From Oscillospiraceae bacterium (GTDB lineage: Bacteria; Bacillota; Clostridia; Oscillospirales; Acutalibacteraceae), in assembly GCA_015065445.1 (NCBI GenBank), contig SVQF01000004.1, forward strand, positions 1-56,440: DNA of 56,440 nucleotides. The letters are read 5' to 3'. Position numbers and translations under genes: made by a program. Position 1 is the first letter of the stretch, and the number at the start of each line of letters is the position of its first letter. This document shows, one piece after another, positions 41,916 to 50,438 of this stretch. Below the pieces are notes generated by a model that did no database searches, was not told where the DNA came from, and saw only the letters and a list, made by a program, of their open reading frames with translations.

Positions 41916-41934
41916 AAAAATCACGAGGATTGAT
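41903..41934 (+). terminator. terminator overlapping the MFS stop codon
   Basis: TCAATCCTCGT...ACGAGGATTGA followed by TTAATATTTTG. Confidence 0.8.
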
Positions 41935-41972
41935 TAATATTTTGTATAAAGTGTAAAATTTACATTTTTTTC

Positions 41973-42001
41973 TTGATTATTACATTAAAACAGTATAAAA
42001 T
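41973..42001 (+). promoter_or_regulatory. gap promoter
   Basis: TTGATT (41973-41978), 17-bp spacer, TAAAAT (41996-42001); ACGGAGG precedes the start codon. Confidence 0.65.
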
Positions 42002-42046
42002 AAAAATGCAAAAATAAAAATTATTTATTTACGGAGGTAAATTCCA

Positions 42047-43075
42047 ATGGTAAAAGTTGCTATTAATGGTTTCGGCCGTATCGGTCGTCTCGCATTCCGT
42101 CAGATGTTCGACGCTGAGGGTTACGAAGTAGTTGCTATCAACGACCTTACTGATCCTAAGATGCTCGCTCACCTTCTCAAGTATGATACTGCTCAGAGAG
42201 GTTACGCAGGTGTTATCGGTGAAGGTAAGCACACTGTTGAGGCTACTGAAAACTCAATCGTTGTTGACGGCAAAGAAATCACAATCTATGCTAAACCAAA
42301 CGCTGCAGAGCTTCCTTGGGGCGAGCTCGATGTAGACGTTGTTCTTGAGTGCACAGGTTTCTACTGCTCAAAGGATAAGGCACAGGCTCACATCGACGCA
42401 GGTGCTAAGAAAGTTGTTATTTCTGCTCCTGCAGGTAACGACCTTCCTACAATCGTTTACAACGTAAACCACGAAACTCTTACAGCTGATGACAAAATCA
42501 TCTCTGCTGCATCATGCACAACAAACTGCCTTGCTCCTATGGCAAAGGCTCTCAACGACTTCGCTGAGATTCAGAGCGGTATTATGTGCACAATTCACGC
42601 TTACACAGGCGACCAGATGATTCTTGACGGTCCTCACAGAAAGGGCGACCTCAGAAGAGCAAGAGCAGGTGCAGCTAACATCGTACCTAACTCAACAGGT
42701 GCTGCAAAGGCTATCGGTCTTGTAATTCCTGAGCTTAACGGCAAACTCATCGGTGCTGCACAGAGAGTTCCTACACCAACAGGTTCTACAACAATCCTTA
42801 CAGCAGTTGTTAAGGGCGACAACGTAACAGTTGACGCTATCAACGACGCTATGAAGGCTGCATCAAACGAGAGCTTCGGCTACAACACTGACCCAATCGT
42901 ATCAATGGATATCGTTGGTATGAGATACGGCTCACTCTTCGATGCTACTCAGACAATGGTTCTTCCTATCGGCGACGGCAAGTACGAAGTACAGGTTGTT
43001 TCTTGGTATGATAACGAGAACAGCTACACCTCACAGATGGTTAGAACAATCAAGTACTTCGCAGAACTTGGTTAA
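42047..43075 (+). CDS. gap: glyceraldehyde-3-phosphate dehydrogenase, type I
   Basis: 342 residues. NAD-binding loop [13 protein letters not shown] (6-18) and Asp33, which favours NAD over NADP. Catalytic Cys157 in [12 protein letters not shown] and His in TIHAYTGDQ. It converts glyceraldehyde-3-phosphate to 1,3-bisphosphoglycerate. Codon use is strongly biased, as in ppdK. It is monocistronic. Confidence 0.98.
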   Translation: MVKVAINGFGRIGRLAFRQMFDAEGYEVVAINDLTDPKMLAHLLKYDTAQRGYAGVIGEGKHTVEATENSIVVDGKEITIYAKPNAAELPWGELDVDVVLECTGFYCSKDKAQAHIDAGAKKVVISAPAGNDLPTIVYNVNHETLTADDKIISAASCTTNCLAPMAKALNDFAEIQSGIMCTIHAYTGDQMILDGPHRKGDLRRARAGAANIVPNSTGAAKAIGLVIPELNGKLIGAAQRVPTPTGSTTILTAVVKGDNVTVDAINDAMKAASNESFGYNTDPIVSMDIVGMRYGSLFDATQTMVLPIGDGKYEVQVVSWYDNENSYTSQMVRTIKYFAELG

Positions 43076-43087
43076 ACCGTAAAAATC

Positions 43088-43118
43088 AAAAGCACTCCTT
43101 ACGGAGTGCTTTTTTTGT
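43088..43118 (+). terminator. gap terminator
   Basis: AAAGCACTCC-TTAC-GGAGTGCTTT followed by TTTTG. Confidence 0.95.
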
Positions 43119-43147
43119 TTTACTTTTATACTCAAATGCGGTGCGGC

Positions 43148-43176
43148 ATAATCAAAAAATTCTGCTTTTTGATTAT
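43148..43176 (-). terminator. terminator of the minus-strand acyltransferase gene
   Basis: ATAATCAAAAA...TTTTTGATTAT, overlapping the stop codon at 43173. The stem is AT-rich. Confidence 0.6.
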
Positions 43177-44255
43177 TCATCTATCATTTTGTTAAGGCGG
43201 GTTTTAAACAATTGCTTTTTTATCAGGTCGCCGACAAAAAGGCACAGAACCGACACCGCAAAATCTATTGCACATACCACTGCAAAGGTTTTAAAATGCG
43301 AGTGTATTTTAACGTACTCCTTGACAATTGATACAGCAAGCAGCTGATTAAGATACATCGGTAAGCTCATTCTGCCGAGGAACAGAACGAGGTTGTTCTG
43401 AAAGATTTTGTTTTGTATCGGAAAAACAAATGTAAGCAACGTTGCAATAAATATTACAAACACAATATATATTTCAAACTTTTTGGTGATTGTTGAAAGC
43501 ATATAAAGTGCCGTAACTGCAAAAAGTATGTATCTTACAAAAAACGCAGTTGTACGCTCTGCTTTTGAGTAATTGTACTTTTTTAGTTTTTGCGTACACT
43601 GGTAAGCAAATATACCGAGATTAATGCCTGCAACAGCACGCCATACACATCTGTATCCGATAGACGTCCAAGCGGACGAGTCCGAAATCGTTTTGAACTC
43701 CCGTATCAAATAGCCGTAAACCAGCACGGCAATCACCGGTGCAGCATATCTGAAATATACTTCCTTGTACTTGACGGCAAACGGAATTATAACCGCCATA
43801 GCAACAAGCATCGCCGAAATATACCATTCAACTCCGTTTACGTTATACGAGTTTATGCCCGTACGCTGAACAAGGAATAATCCGGGCAACACCCTGAGCA
43901 GTTTGTCAAAAGTGTAGTCGCCTTTAAGATGATTGTCAAGAACAAACAGCGGTACAAACGCAAGCAGGTGGTACGGGAAAACAGATATATACTTGTGCCA
44001 TATAATCTGAAAATATGTTTTGCCAAGCTTGCTTTTGGGAGTATTGTCATAGTTAATCTTTGCAAGCCTTACCGCAAGGAAGAATCCCGACAGAATAAAG
44101 AAAAACTCAACGCCTATATACCCGTGAGGTGCCCATGTATAATCAAATCTGTCCGGACTGAACTGCCTGAAAATCTTTTGATTGCAGTGAAACATAATTA
44201 CAAACAAGCAGAACACAAATCGTAAAAACTCAATTTCGCCCGTTCTTTTTTTCAT
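43173..44255 (-). CDS. membrane acyltransferase family 3 protein
   Basis: 360 residues from ATG 44255, with AGGAGGAG upstream; a longer frame to 44327 runs through the terminator hairpin and is rejected. The opening EIEFLRFVFCLFVIMFH with family His, the GVEFFFILSGFFLA signature and about ten membrane segments identify the family. It is predicted to acylate a surface glycan or lipid. It is preceded by a long-hairpin RNA and a terminator, so expression needs read-through or the RNA acts in cis. Confidence 0.9.
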   Translation of the reverse strand: MKKRTGEIEFLRFVFCLFVIMFHCNQKIFRQFSPDRFDYTWAPHGYIGVEFFFILSGFFLAVRLAKINYDNTPKSKLGKTYFQIIWHKYISVFPYHLLAFVPLFVLDNHLKGDYTFDKLLRVLPGLFLVQRTGINSYNVNGVEWYISAMLVAMAVIIPFAVKYKEVYFRYAAPVIAVLVYGYLIREFKTISDSSAWTSIGYRCVWRAVAGINLGIFAYQCTQKLKKYNYSKAERTTAFFVRYILFAVTALYMLSTITKKFEIYIVFVIFIATLLTFVFPIQNKIFQNNLVLFLGRMSLPMYLNQLLAVSIVKEYVKIHSHFKTFAVVCAIDFAVSVLCLFVGDLIKKQLFKTRLNKMIDE

Positions 44256-44272
44256 AAACTCTCCTCCTAAAT

Positions 44273-44299
44273 AAAAAAGCACACAGCAGAGCTGTGTGC
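44273..44299 (-). terminator. terminator between the hairpin RNA and the acyltransferase
   Basis: On the minus strand GCACACAGC-TCT-GCTGTGTGC followed by TTTTTT, immediately before the AGGAGGAG site of the gene. Confidence 0.92.
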
Positions 44300-44445
44300 C
44301 AAAAAACGCAAGCCCGACTGTCGCCAAACAAAATTCACAATACCCGAAAGAGCGTATGCAAATAAGAGCTATGCATTTTTATCAGGAGATAAAAATAACA
44401 TACGCCGTTATTTCGGGTTTATTCATTTGTGAATTTTATTTGGCA
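44300..44445 (-). ncRNA. long double-stranded hairpin RNA with own promoter (6S-like?)
   Basis: An 18-bp stem with one wobble closes it: 44427-44444 with 44323-44340 (core TTGTGAATTTT). Inside are CCCGAAA/TTTCGGG, GCGTATG/CATACGC and TTTTTATC-TCCT-GATAAAAA, separated by unpaired bulges. A promoter stands at its 5' end and a terminator at its 3' end, giving a transcript of about 170 nt. A long rod with an internal bubble is the shape of 6S RNA, but I cannot confirm the sequence; a leader for the downstream acyltransferase is the alternative. Confidence 0.6.
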
Positions 44446-44450
44446 ATATT

Positions 44451-44479
44451 ATTTTATCCCATTCAGGCGAATTAGTCAA
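44451..44479 (-). promoter_or_regulatory. promoter of the hairpin RNA
   Basis: On the minus strand TTGACT (44474-44479), 17-bp spacer, TAAAAT (44451-44456). The start would fall at the base of the closing stem. Confidence 0.8.
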
Positions 44480-44480
44480 T

Positions 44481-44508
44481 AAAAAAGTGCAGCCTGATTG
44501 CTGCACTT
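44481..44508 (-). terminator. terminator of the exonuclease operon
   Basis: AAGTGCAGC...GCTGCACTT with a T-run on the minus strand. The 107 bp from 44509 to 44615 hold nothing I recognise. Confidence 0.85.
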
Positions 44509-44615
44509 ATAAATCTGTATTTTATTCAGCTGTTATATACGGTCCCTCGTTCAATTCTGCTTTTTCCTAATGGACATTTTAATGTAGTTATGGCGGAAAA
44601 GATGCGATTTTTGGA

Positions 44616-45257
44616 CTAACCTTCGTTATCGCACCTCGCCTTTTGCGGGAAGAGGTTTATGAATGCGTTAAGGTCGCCGTGCTGTATCTCGGCTTCGGTT
44701 TTGAATTCCTTAAAGCACCCGTACGTTGCCTCAACGTCTGAAAGAGCACGGTGGGCGGACTTGTTTATTATGCCGAATTTTGCCGTCATATCGCCAAGGC
44801 GGTGATGCGGCATATCAGGGTACAGCTTTTTCGCCATACGCAGTATGTCAATATAATCGTTAGTCATATACTCGCCGAGATGTTCGTAAATTGCGTCATA
44901 AAGGAAATTTACGTCGAAATTCACATTGTAGCCCACTATTATGCTGTCGCCGAGGAAGTCGAAAAACTCGGCAAGCACATCTTCGGCAGGCGGTGCGGAG
45001 TCGAGCATCTCGTTTGTGATACCCGTAAGCTGCGTTATAAACGGCGAAACATAGTCGCCCATCGCATTAACTTTGGGCTGCAGCAGTGAAGAAAAAGTAT
45101 CGGCTTCCCTGCCGTTTTCGTACATAATCGCACCGATTTCTATTATGCCGTCGTCCGACGGGCGAAGTCCCGTTGTTTCTATATCAACAACACAGAAGTC
45201 CTGCGGGAACCCCACAAGACTTCTGCCTTTAAATTCTCTTGAATTACTGTTAATCAT
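44616..45257 (-). CDS. DEDDh 3'-5' exonuclease (DnaQ-like)
   Basis: 213 residues. ExoI DIETTG (25-30), ExoII NVNFDVNFLYD and ExoIII HRALSDVEAT give the DEDDh catalytic set. It resembles the exonuclease part of PolC or a stand-alone DNA polymerase III epsilon-like protein. It would remove nucleotides from DNA or RNA 3' ends. Its start overlaps the stop of the DAHP synthase gene by 4 bp, an odd functional pair probably held only by transcription. Confidence 0.93.
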   Translation of the reverse strand: MINSNSREFKGRSLVGFPQDFCVVDIETTGLRPSDDGIIEIGAIMYENGREADTFSSLLQPKVNAMGDYVSPFITQLTGITNEMLDSAPPAEDVLAEFFDFLGDSIIVGYNVNFDVNFLYDAIYEHLGEYMTNDYIDILRMAKKLYPDMPHHRLGDMTAKFGIINKSAHRALSDVEATYGCFKEFKTEAEIQHGDLNAFINLFPQKARCDNEG

Positions 45258-46297
45258 ACTACCTGTTCCGCTATGATATAAATAAGCTCTTTAGTCTTTT
45301 CCCAGCCGAGACACGGGTCGGTGATTGACTTGCCGTAAACGCCGTCCTCTACTTTCTGGCAGCCGTCCTCTATATACGACTCTATCATAAAGCCCTTAAC
45401 CATATTTTTAATATCGTCGCTGTGGCGTCTTGAGTGCATAACCTCGTTTGCAATTCGGACTTGCTCAAGATAGCGTTTGCCCGAATTTGAGTGGTTGGTG
45501 TCAACAATTACCGCAGGGTTTTTGTAACCGCCCGTGCAGTACATATCGTGAAGGATACGCAAGTCCTCGTAGTGATAGTTCTGATGATTGATACCGTGCT
45601 TGTCCACGCTGCCACGAAGAATGGCGTGAGCCATATCGTTACCGCTCGACTCAACCTCCCAGCCTCTGTAAAGGAAGGTGTGACCGCTCTGTGCAGCCTT
45701 GATGGCGTTGAGCATAATCGAAAAGTCGCCGCTTGTGGGATTTTTCATACCAACGGGGATGGTAAGCGAACTTGAAACAAGGCGGTGTTCCTGATTTTCT
45801 ACCGAGCGGGCTCCGACTGCGACATAAGAAATAATGTCGGACAGATACCTGTGGTTTTCGGGATAGAGCATCTCGTCTGCACAGGTAAGACCCGTCTGCT
45901 CAATAGCGTCTGCGTGCAGATGGCGGATTGCCACAATGCCCTCGAGCATATCGGGTTTTTTGTCGGGGTCGGGCTGGTGGAGCATACCCTTGTAGCCTGC
46001 ACCCGTTGTACGTGGTTTACCCGTGTAGATACGGGGGATAATCATAATTTTGTCACGTACTTCTTTTTCAACCTCTGCAAGACGGTGAATATAATCAAGC
46101 ACGCTGTCCGCTCTGTCGGCAGAACACGGACCGATTACGAGTACGAACTTGTCGCTTTCGCCACGGAAAATGCGGGCGAGTTCTTCATCACGCTGTTCCT
46201 TAGCCGCAACTGCTTTTTCGGACAGCGGATACTGCTCCTTGATGTCCTTTGGAACGGGGAGCTTACGCTTGAATTGTGCCTTTGGCATATTGTCCAT
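45254..46297 (-). CDS. aroF: 3-deoxy-7-phosphoheptulonate (DAHP) synthase, type I
   Basis: 347 residues. The class I AroF/G/H signature is clear: VIGPCSADRAD, IPRIYTGKPRTTGAGYKG, GARSVENQEHR, and VDTNHSNSGK near the C-terminus. It condenses PEP with erythrose-4-phosphate, the first step of aromatic amino acid synthesis. The paralogue letter cannot be fixed from sequence alone. A promoter stands upstream; the exonuclease gene is cotranscribed. Confidence 0.93.
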   Translation of the reverse strand: MDNMPKAQFKRKLPVPKDIKEQYPLSEKAVAAKEQRDEELARIFRGESDKFVLVIGPCSADRADSVLDYIHRLAEVEKEVRDKIMIIPRIYTGKPRTTGAGYKGMLHQPDPDKKPDMLEGIVAIRHLHADAIEQTGLTCADEMLYPENHRYLSDIISYVAVGARSVENQEHRLVSSSLTIPVGMKNPTSGDFSIMLNAIKAAQSGHTFLYRGWEVESSGNDMAHAILRGSVDKHGINHQNYHYEDLRILHDMYCTGGYKNPAVIVDTNHSNSGKRYLEQVRIANEVMHSRRHSDDIKNMVKGFMIESYIEDGCQKVEDGVYGKSITDPCLGWEKTKELIYIIAEQVV

Positions 46298-46333
46298 AGT
46301 TTTATACCTCTTTATAGTTTGTTACAAATTAGT

Positions 46334-46362
46334 ATATTACCACTATTTTGGGCAATAGTCAA
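46334..46362 (-). promoter_or_regulatory. promoter of the DAHP synthase-exonuclease operon
   Basis: On the minus strand TTGACT (46357-46362), 17-bp spacer, TAATAT (46334-46339). Confidence 0.8.
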
Positions 46363-46370
46363 ATGTATTC

Positions 46371-47195
46371 TCAGCCTTTGTGCTCTTTTACGTAATCCGT
46401 AATCTCCTGCGACTCAAATACAAGGTTACCGTCCCCGTCCCACGAACAGTCCGCAGGATTAAAGTACAGTTCGCCGTTTTTGTCCTCATAGATAAAATAG
46501 GCACAGTCGCTGTCGTCATATTCTTCAATTACTATTTCTTCCATCTTGCCGGCGTCTTTATCGACCATATATCCGCCCTCATTAATAAAAGCACGGTCCT
46601 GCTCAATTCTGACTTTCCCGTCTGCACTTACATAGCGACAATAATCTTTTGTAAAGTCACGGTTTTCGACCTCGCCGCTGTAATCTTCAAGTTCAAGTGC
46701 CTTATTATCGGGGGTGTAGTACGGAATCCAGTCACAGTCGTCGACGCTGTAAGTTTTGCCGATTTTGTCGTAGCAGATATAGTGCGTGCCGTCTGCGTTA
46801 AGATATGCCATTCTGCCCGCAGAGTCAAACTCTTCCTGCAATACCGACTGCTTGAATTCGTGCACATAAACAGGCGTTAACGCTGCTGCAACAACAAGCA
46901 CCGTGCAGATGTAGATAATTGCATTTCGCTGGCGGTTCTTCAGTTTTTTGTTTTCGTTTTCCGTGCCGAGACCGATGTTGAGTAAAAAGTACAGCAGTGC
47001 AATCGGCACGCCCAAAAAGAACGAAAACACCGCCCACAGCGTACCGCCGTCACGCTGTTTTGCTTTTGCATTTGTGCTTACGAGTACCGCAAGCGAAATG
47101 TGAATAATCAGCATTGCCGTATACAAAGTAAAAAAAGTAACAGGCATACCGTCAAAGAAAAAATATAATAACAGAATAATAATAACAAAAATCAT
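46371..47195 (-). CDS. membrane protein of unknown function
   Basis: 274 residues. Three membrane segments lie in the first 80 residues and one near 90-105, followed by an acidic soluble domain with short Asp/Tyr-rich repeats (GTHYICYDKIGKTYSV, DSDCAYFIYEDKNGELYF). No known motif. It overlaps the upstream gene by 4 bp and is the last of a PadR-led operon. Confidence 0.7.
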   Translation of the reverse strand: MIFVIIILLLYFFFDGMPVTFFTLYTAMLIIHISLAVLVSTNAKAKQRDGGTLWAVFSFFLGVPIALLYFLLNIGLGTENENKKLKNRQRNAIIYICTVLVVAAALTPVYVHEFKQSVLQEEFDSAGRMAYLNADGTHYICYDKIGKTYSVDDCDWIPYYTPDNKALELEDYSGEVENRDFTKDYCRYVSADGKVRIEQDRAFINEGGYMVDKDAGKMEEIVIEEYDDSDCAYFIYEDKNGELYFNPADCSWDGDGNLVFESQEITDYVKEHKG

Positions 47196-48013
47196 TTTGC
47201 ATTCACCAAAAACAGAACCGTATTATAAACCGTAACCGCAAAGGTTAAAAGTTTAAAAACCAGTAGCGTGACGTTAATAATGTTTAAATATCCGTATCTT
47301 TTAATAATATTTGTTTTTGCCGTTCCTGTGATAACCGACTTTATCTGATTTGAGTAAAGCAAACCGATTATCGGCATTATCACACAGTAGACAAACGTGA
47401 ATATGTTGTACGTCATAAATACATAATACATCCAGTTCGGTGTACCCGCTGACTCAAATGTAAACGCTTGCACTCCTGACACAACGTAGTAAGTGGTTTC
47501 GGTAAGAGAAGCAAGTCCCGTATAAGACAGGTCAACCGGCAGCCATAGCGGTATACCAACTGTGGTAATAAGACAGCACAGAGAAATCAAACGCAAAACC
47601 CTGTAATTTCTGTGCTTTGCTGCAAGCCAGAATGTAAGTGCAAAAACGACAACACACAGATGATATACGTACCCGTAAGAAAGTATTTCTGCATACGCCG
47701 TATACGACGCTGTTTCGTCAAGTACCAAAGCCGCAAACGCAGCACTCAGCAGGATATAAACTGCTGCCAGAATGCGAATAAAAACGTTAACCCGGTTAGT
47801 GTCATACAGATTGTTCATCTGAGCTCCGACGGTGTAAGTATCTCCCATTCTGCCGATGGCTTTGTCAAGGGCGTAGTCGTAATCGTAGCCTGCGTCTGTA
47901 TAAAACGCTATGCGGTCGTCAAGATGAGCCTCTATTTCACGCCTGAACTCCGCCTTCGCCGCCTTGTCATCAATCTGAGAAACGATGCTTTCAATATACT
48001 CTTCTTTTGTCAT
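47192..48013 (-). CDS. membrane protein with HAAS/permease-prefix N-terminus
   Basis: 273 residues from ATG 48013, which overlaps the PadR stop by ATGA. The first 65 residues (MTKEEYIESIVSQIDDKAAK, EIEAHLDDRI, ALDKAIGRMGD) match the HAAS/DUF1700-type domain that is regularly encoded next to PadR regulators. Six or so membrane segments follow. The family is linked to envelope stress or signalling, with no fixed activity. Confidence 0.82.
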   Translation of the reverse strand: MTKEEYIESIVSQIDDKAAKAEFRREIEAHLDDRIAFYTDAGYDYDYALDKAIGRMGDTYTVGAQMNNLYDTNRVNVFIRILAAVYILLSAAFAALVLDETASYTAYAEILSYGYVYHLCVVVFALTFWLAAKHRNYRVLRLISLCCLITTVGIPLWLPVDLSYTGLASLTETTYYVVSGVQAFTFESAGTPNWMYYVFMTYNIFTFVYCVIMPIIGLLYSNQIKSVITGTAKTNIIKRYGYLNIINVTLLVFKLLTFAVTVYNTVLFLVNAK

Positions 48014-48336
48014 ACAAAATTCAGCACCTTTGTAACGCTTGTTGAAAAGGAGTTCCACTCCTCTTTTTTCGCCCCGAGTTCTGCTCTTCCCTTTTTGGTA
48101 ATGTGGTAGTACTTACGGTTTCTGCCGTCCACCTCTTTCCAGTAACTTTCAAGCAGTTTTTCTTTTTCGAGTGCGTGCAGTATGGGGTACAGCGTACCCT
48201 CGCTCATTTCAAACGAGTTTTCGCTGCGGATTTCGAGTTCACGGATAATACGGTAGCCATACAAATCCGCATTTTCAAGCACACTGAGTACAAGCGTACC
48301 CGTGCTGCCCTTTAAAAGTTCCTTGCTGTATTTCAT
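48010..48336 (-). CDS. PadR-family transcriptional regulator
   Basis: 108 residues. Winged helix: GSTGTLVLSVLENADLYGY, SEGTLYPILHALEKEKLL and GRNRKYYHITKKGRAEL are classical PadR stretches. AGGTGATTTT precedes the start. It lies first in a three-gene operon and is expected to repress its own promoter through the 42-bp dyad upstream. Confidence 0.95.
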   Translation of the reverse strand: MKYSKELLKGSTGTLVLSVLENADLYGYRIIRELEIRSENSFEMSEGTLYPILHALEKEKLLESYWKEVDGRNRKYYHITKKGRAELGAKKEEWNSFSTSVTKVLNFV

Positions 48337-48355
48337 AAAATCACCTCAAAAAACA

Positions 48356-48409
48356 ATACCTTGTATTACTATGTATATACATTGTAACACGAGGTATGCT
48401 TTTTGTCAA
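48356..48409 (-). promoter_or_regulatory. PadR promoter and 42-bp dyad operator
   Basis: Promoter on the minus strand: TTGACA (48404-48409), 17-bp spacer, TACAAT (48381-48386). The dyad spans 48356-48397; its centre is ATGTAT-ATACAT, and each 21-bp arm matches the other with about four mismatches. It covers the -10 box, the expected place for PadR autorepression. Confidence 0.85.
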
Positions 48410-48418
48410 AAAAAAAAT

Positions 48419-48440
48419 AAACTCCTCTTACGAGGAGTTT
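48419..48440. terminator. terminator hairpin, distal copy
   Basis: AAACTCCTC-TTAC-GAGGAGTTT, with TATTTTTTTTTT following on the minus strand. It is the original 3' end of the G5/3D gene transcript, now separated from it by the repeat element. Confidence 0.85.
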
Positions 48441-48706
48441 CAGCGTGTAGACAAACCAAATTAACAAGGTCTACACGCTGTCAGACTTTTGAGAAAGGTG
48501 CAGAATTTCGTTTTATTGCGAACTTTGCTGTACGATGGTACCGCTTGTTCGCAAAAAACGAAAAACGCTAAAAGCCTTGCAAACTCGATGTTTGCAAGGC
48601 TTTTCAAATATTCAGGATATTGTTTGCTTTGCGGGCGGATGTTATCCGCCCCTACAGGCTGATACTATAATTTCAAGCGTGGTTATGCCCTTTGTAGACA
48701 GTCTGG
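48441..48706. mobile_element. repeat element (copy 2) between duplicated terminators
   Basis: Same element as 6347-6611, inverted: CAGCGTGTAGACAAACC at the left, GTAGACAGTCTGG at the right, with the same internal hairpins and near-identical sequence. The flanking hairpins share the stem AACTCCTC/GAGGAGTT but have different loops (TTAC and AAAA). The orientation relative to the terminated gene is opposite to copy 1, so insertion is not orientation specific. Confidence 0.75.
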
Positions 48707-48727
48707 AACTCCTCAAAAGAGGAGTTT
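48707..48727. terminator. terminator hairpin, proximal copy
   Basis: AACTCCTC-AAAA-GAGGAGTT, 12 bp downstream of the stop codon of the G5/3D gene (minus strand). Its stem equals that of the distal copy. Confidence 0.75.
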
Positions 48728-48739
48728 AAAATCATATTG

Positions 48740-49969
48740 TTACCAGCCGAGCCTTACAATCTGAATTGAGCACGAGCCTGTGCCGAGACGGTAGCACGCT
48801 GCGTGACCTTCGGGAGTAAAGATGTCGATTCTACCCGTTGTTGAAAGTCCGCTGCCGCCACGGTCAACTACCGTGTAGTTAACGCCGTCAACCTTGATAA
48901 CCGAACCCATCGGGAGCCAGTTGCAGGCGATGTAGTGCGGGTCTGACATACCGTTATAAATTCTTCTGCCGCTTGAGGTTGTGCCGCTGCCCGAACCGTT
49001 GCAGGTTGCACACGCACAGTAGTGAGTGTATCTGCCCGTAATCTTTTGTCCGAGTGTAAAGCCGTTTCTTGACTGAACGCCGTTTGGCTTAACGCTTGAG
49101 TCGGTAAACTTGGTGCCGACCTTTACAACCTTGTTTGTTGCGGTTTTGTTGATGATTTCTTCAACAACAGTTCTTTCGGCAACCTTGCCGTTAACTGTTT
49201 TGATGTTGTAAGTTACGGTTTTGCTGCCGTTTTCGCCCTTTACGGCAACCTTGGTCTTGCCCTGAGCAAGCTTTTTGTCCTTCTTTTTAACGGTCTTGAA
49301 CTTGATTACCTCGTCAGCGGTAACAGTGCTGTACGAAACTCTGTAAAGCTCAACCTTGAGATTTGACTTGAGTGCTGCGTTAAGCGACGGCTTTGTGTAG
49401 TCGTCTTCACCGAGTTCGATTCCTGCAACTTCAAGAAGGTCGGCAACAGTGCCTTCGGTTTTTGCGTACTTAACGGTTTTGCCGTCTGCTTTGAGAGTTA
49501 CAAACGGTGCGTTTTTAATCTCGATTACCATACCGTCCTGCACGTAATCGCTTAAAGAGTAGTTAACGTTTTTTTCGTCGGTTACGGTGAGTCCGATTTC
49601 GGCAAGAGCCTCGCCGACTGTTGCTGCGTATACCTCGTAGGTGTTGACGCTGCCGCCGAAGCTGACGTTTACTGCATTGTGCCTGCTGATGACGATTGTG
49701 CCGCCTTCGCCCTGCTCAAATGCAGATATGTCCATTTTATCATCGGAATCAAGTGTGATTCCTGCTGTGTTCAATACATTGATAGGTTCTTTCGCTGCTG
49801 TTGCAATTGTGGTTTTTTCAGCACCGTCAACAATTGTTACATCGTATTTGTTGAACGAGTCGGCAAATACCGTTGATGAAACTACTGTGAGAAGAAGTAC
49901 TGTTGCAATTGCTGTTGCAAAAAGTTTGCTGAATGCCGAATTTTCTGCAACAAAAACTGGCTTTTTCAT
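48740..49969 (-). CDS. DUF348/G5/3D-domain cell-wall protein (YabE/Rpf-like)
   Basis: 409 residues from ATG 49969, with AGGAGA upstream; a longer frame reaches into the promoter. A membrane anchor or signal (15-38) is followed by three DUF348 units (about 42-190), a G5 domain (about 195-285) and a C-terminal 3D domain (about 320-409) with DRGGSG and GRIDIF carrying the Asp residues of the lytic-transglycosylase-like fold. Such proteins (B. subtilis YabE, Rpf-like) remodel peptidoglycan, often at outgrowth. Confidence 0.93.
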   Translation of the reverse strand: MKKPVFVAENSAFSKLFATAIATVLLLTVVSSTVFADSFNKYDVTIVDGAEKTTIATAAKEPINVLNTAGITLDSDDKMDISAFEQGEGGTIVISRHNAVNVSFGGSVNTYEVYAATVGEALAEIGLTVTDEKNVNYSLSDYVQDGMVIEIKNAPFVTLKADGKTVKYAKTEGTVADLLEVAGIELGEDDYTKPSLNAALKSNLKVELYRVSYSTVTADEVIKFKTVKKKDKKLAQGKTKVAVKGENGSKTVTYNIKTVNGKVAERTVVEEIINKTATNKVVKVGTKFTDSSVKPNGVQSRNGFTLGQKITGRYTHYCACATCNGSGSGTTSSGRRIYNGMSDPHYIACNWLPMGSVIKVDGVNYTVVDRGGSGLSTTGRIDIFTPEGHAACYRLGTGSCSIQIVRLGW

Positions 49970-50026
49970 CTCTATCTCCTTTTCTGTTGGGCAAATGATA
50001 TTCCGCAAATCACCCAAAGCGCCGTC

Positions 50027-50054
50027 ATTATAGCACAAATAACTAAGATGTCAA
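50027..50054 (-). promoter_or_regulatory. promoter of the G5/3D gene
   Basis: On the minus strand TTGACA (50049-50054), 16-bp spacer, TATAAT (50027-50032). Confidence 0.82.
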
Positions 50055-50058
50055 TTTT

Positions 50059-50097
50059 CGGGCAAGTTGTATTTTGTGCAATATGTACATTTGCCCG
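50059..50097. repeat. inverted repeat upstream of the G5/3D promoter
   Basis: CGGGCAA (50059-50065) and TTGCCCG (50091-50097), 25 bp apart. ATTTTGTGCAAT occurs inside and again just upstream. It could be a regulator site; nothing identifies the regulator. Confidence 0.4.
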
Positions 50098-50410
50098 ACT
50101 CGGATTTTGTGCAATCAGCCAATGACAGTCCAAATGTTGTGGTTTTGTGATTTACCGTGATAAAGTGTAAAAGCAAAATTTTGTAAAAAGGATAAAAATC
50201 GCCGCTCAGAAACTTACAGATTGTAACTTTTTAAGCAAAAAATATTTCAAAAGTACAACATATTGTTAATGCTTTTTGACATATCGCTGATGATTTCAAG
50301 ATATAGAACGGCAAAATTAACATTTTCAAATATGACAAACTGCCGGATTTGTAAACCAAAAAATCACTTCTCCTCTATAGTATATGTTATAATTTATATA
50401 TTATAATATA
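50098..50410. other. AT-rich intergenic region without a recognised feature
   Basis: No ORF with a plausible start and site, no strong hairpin and no convincing promoter was found here on either strand. Confidence 0.5.
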
Positions 50411-50438
50411 AAAAAACACACCGTAAGGGGTGTGTTTT
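50411..50438 (-). terminator. second terminator behind the tRNA region
   Basis: On the minus strand AAACACACC...GGTGTGTTTTTTT. It probably was the original tRNA terminator before the duplication described next. Confidence 0.85.
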
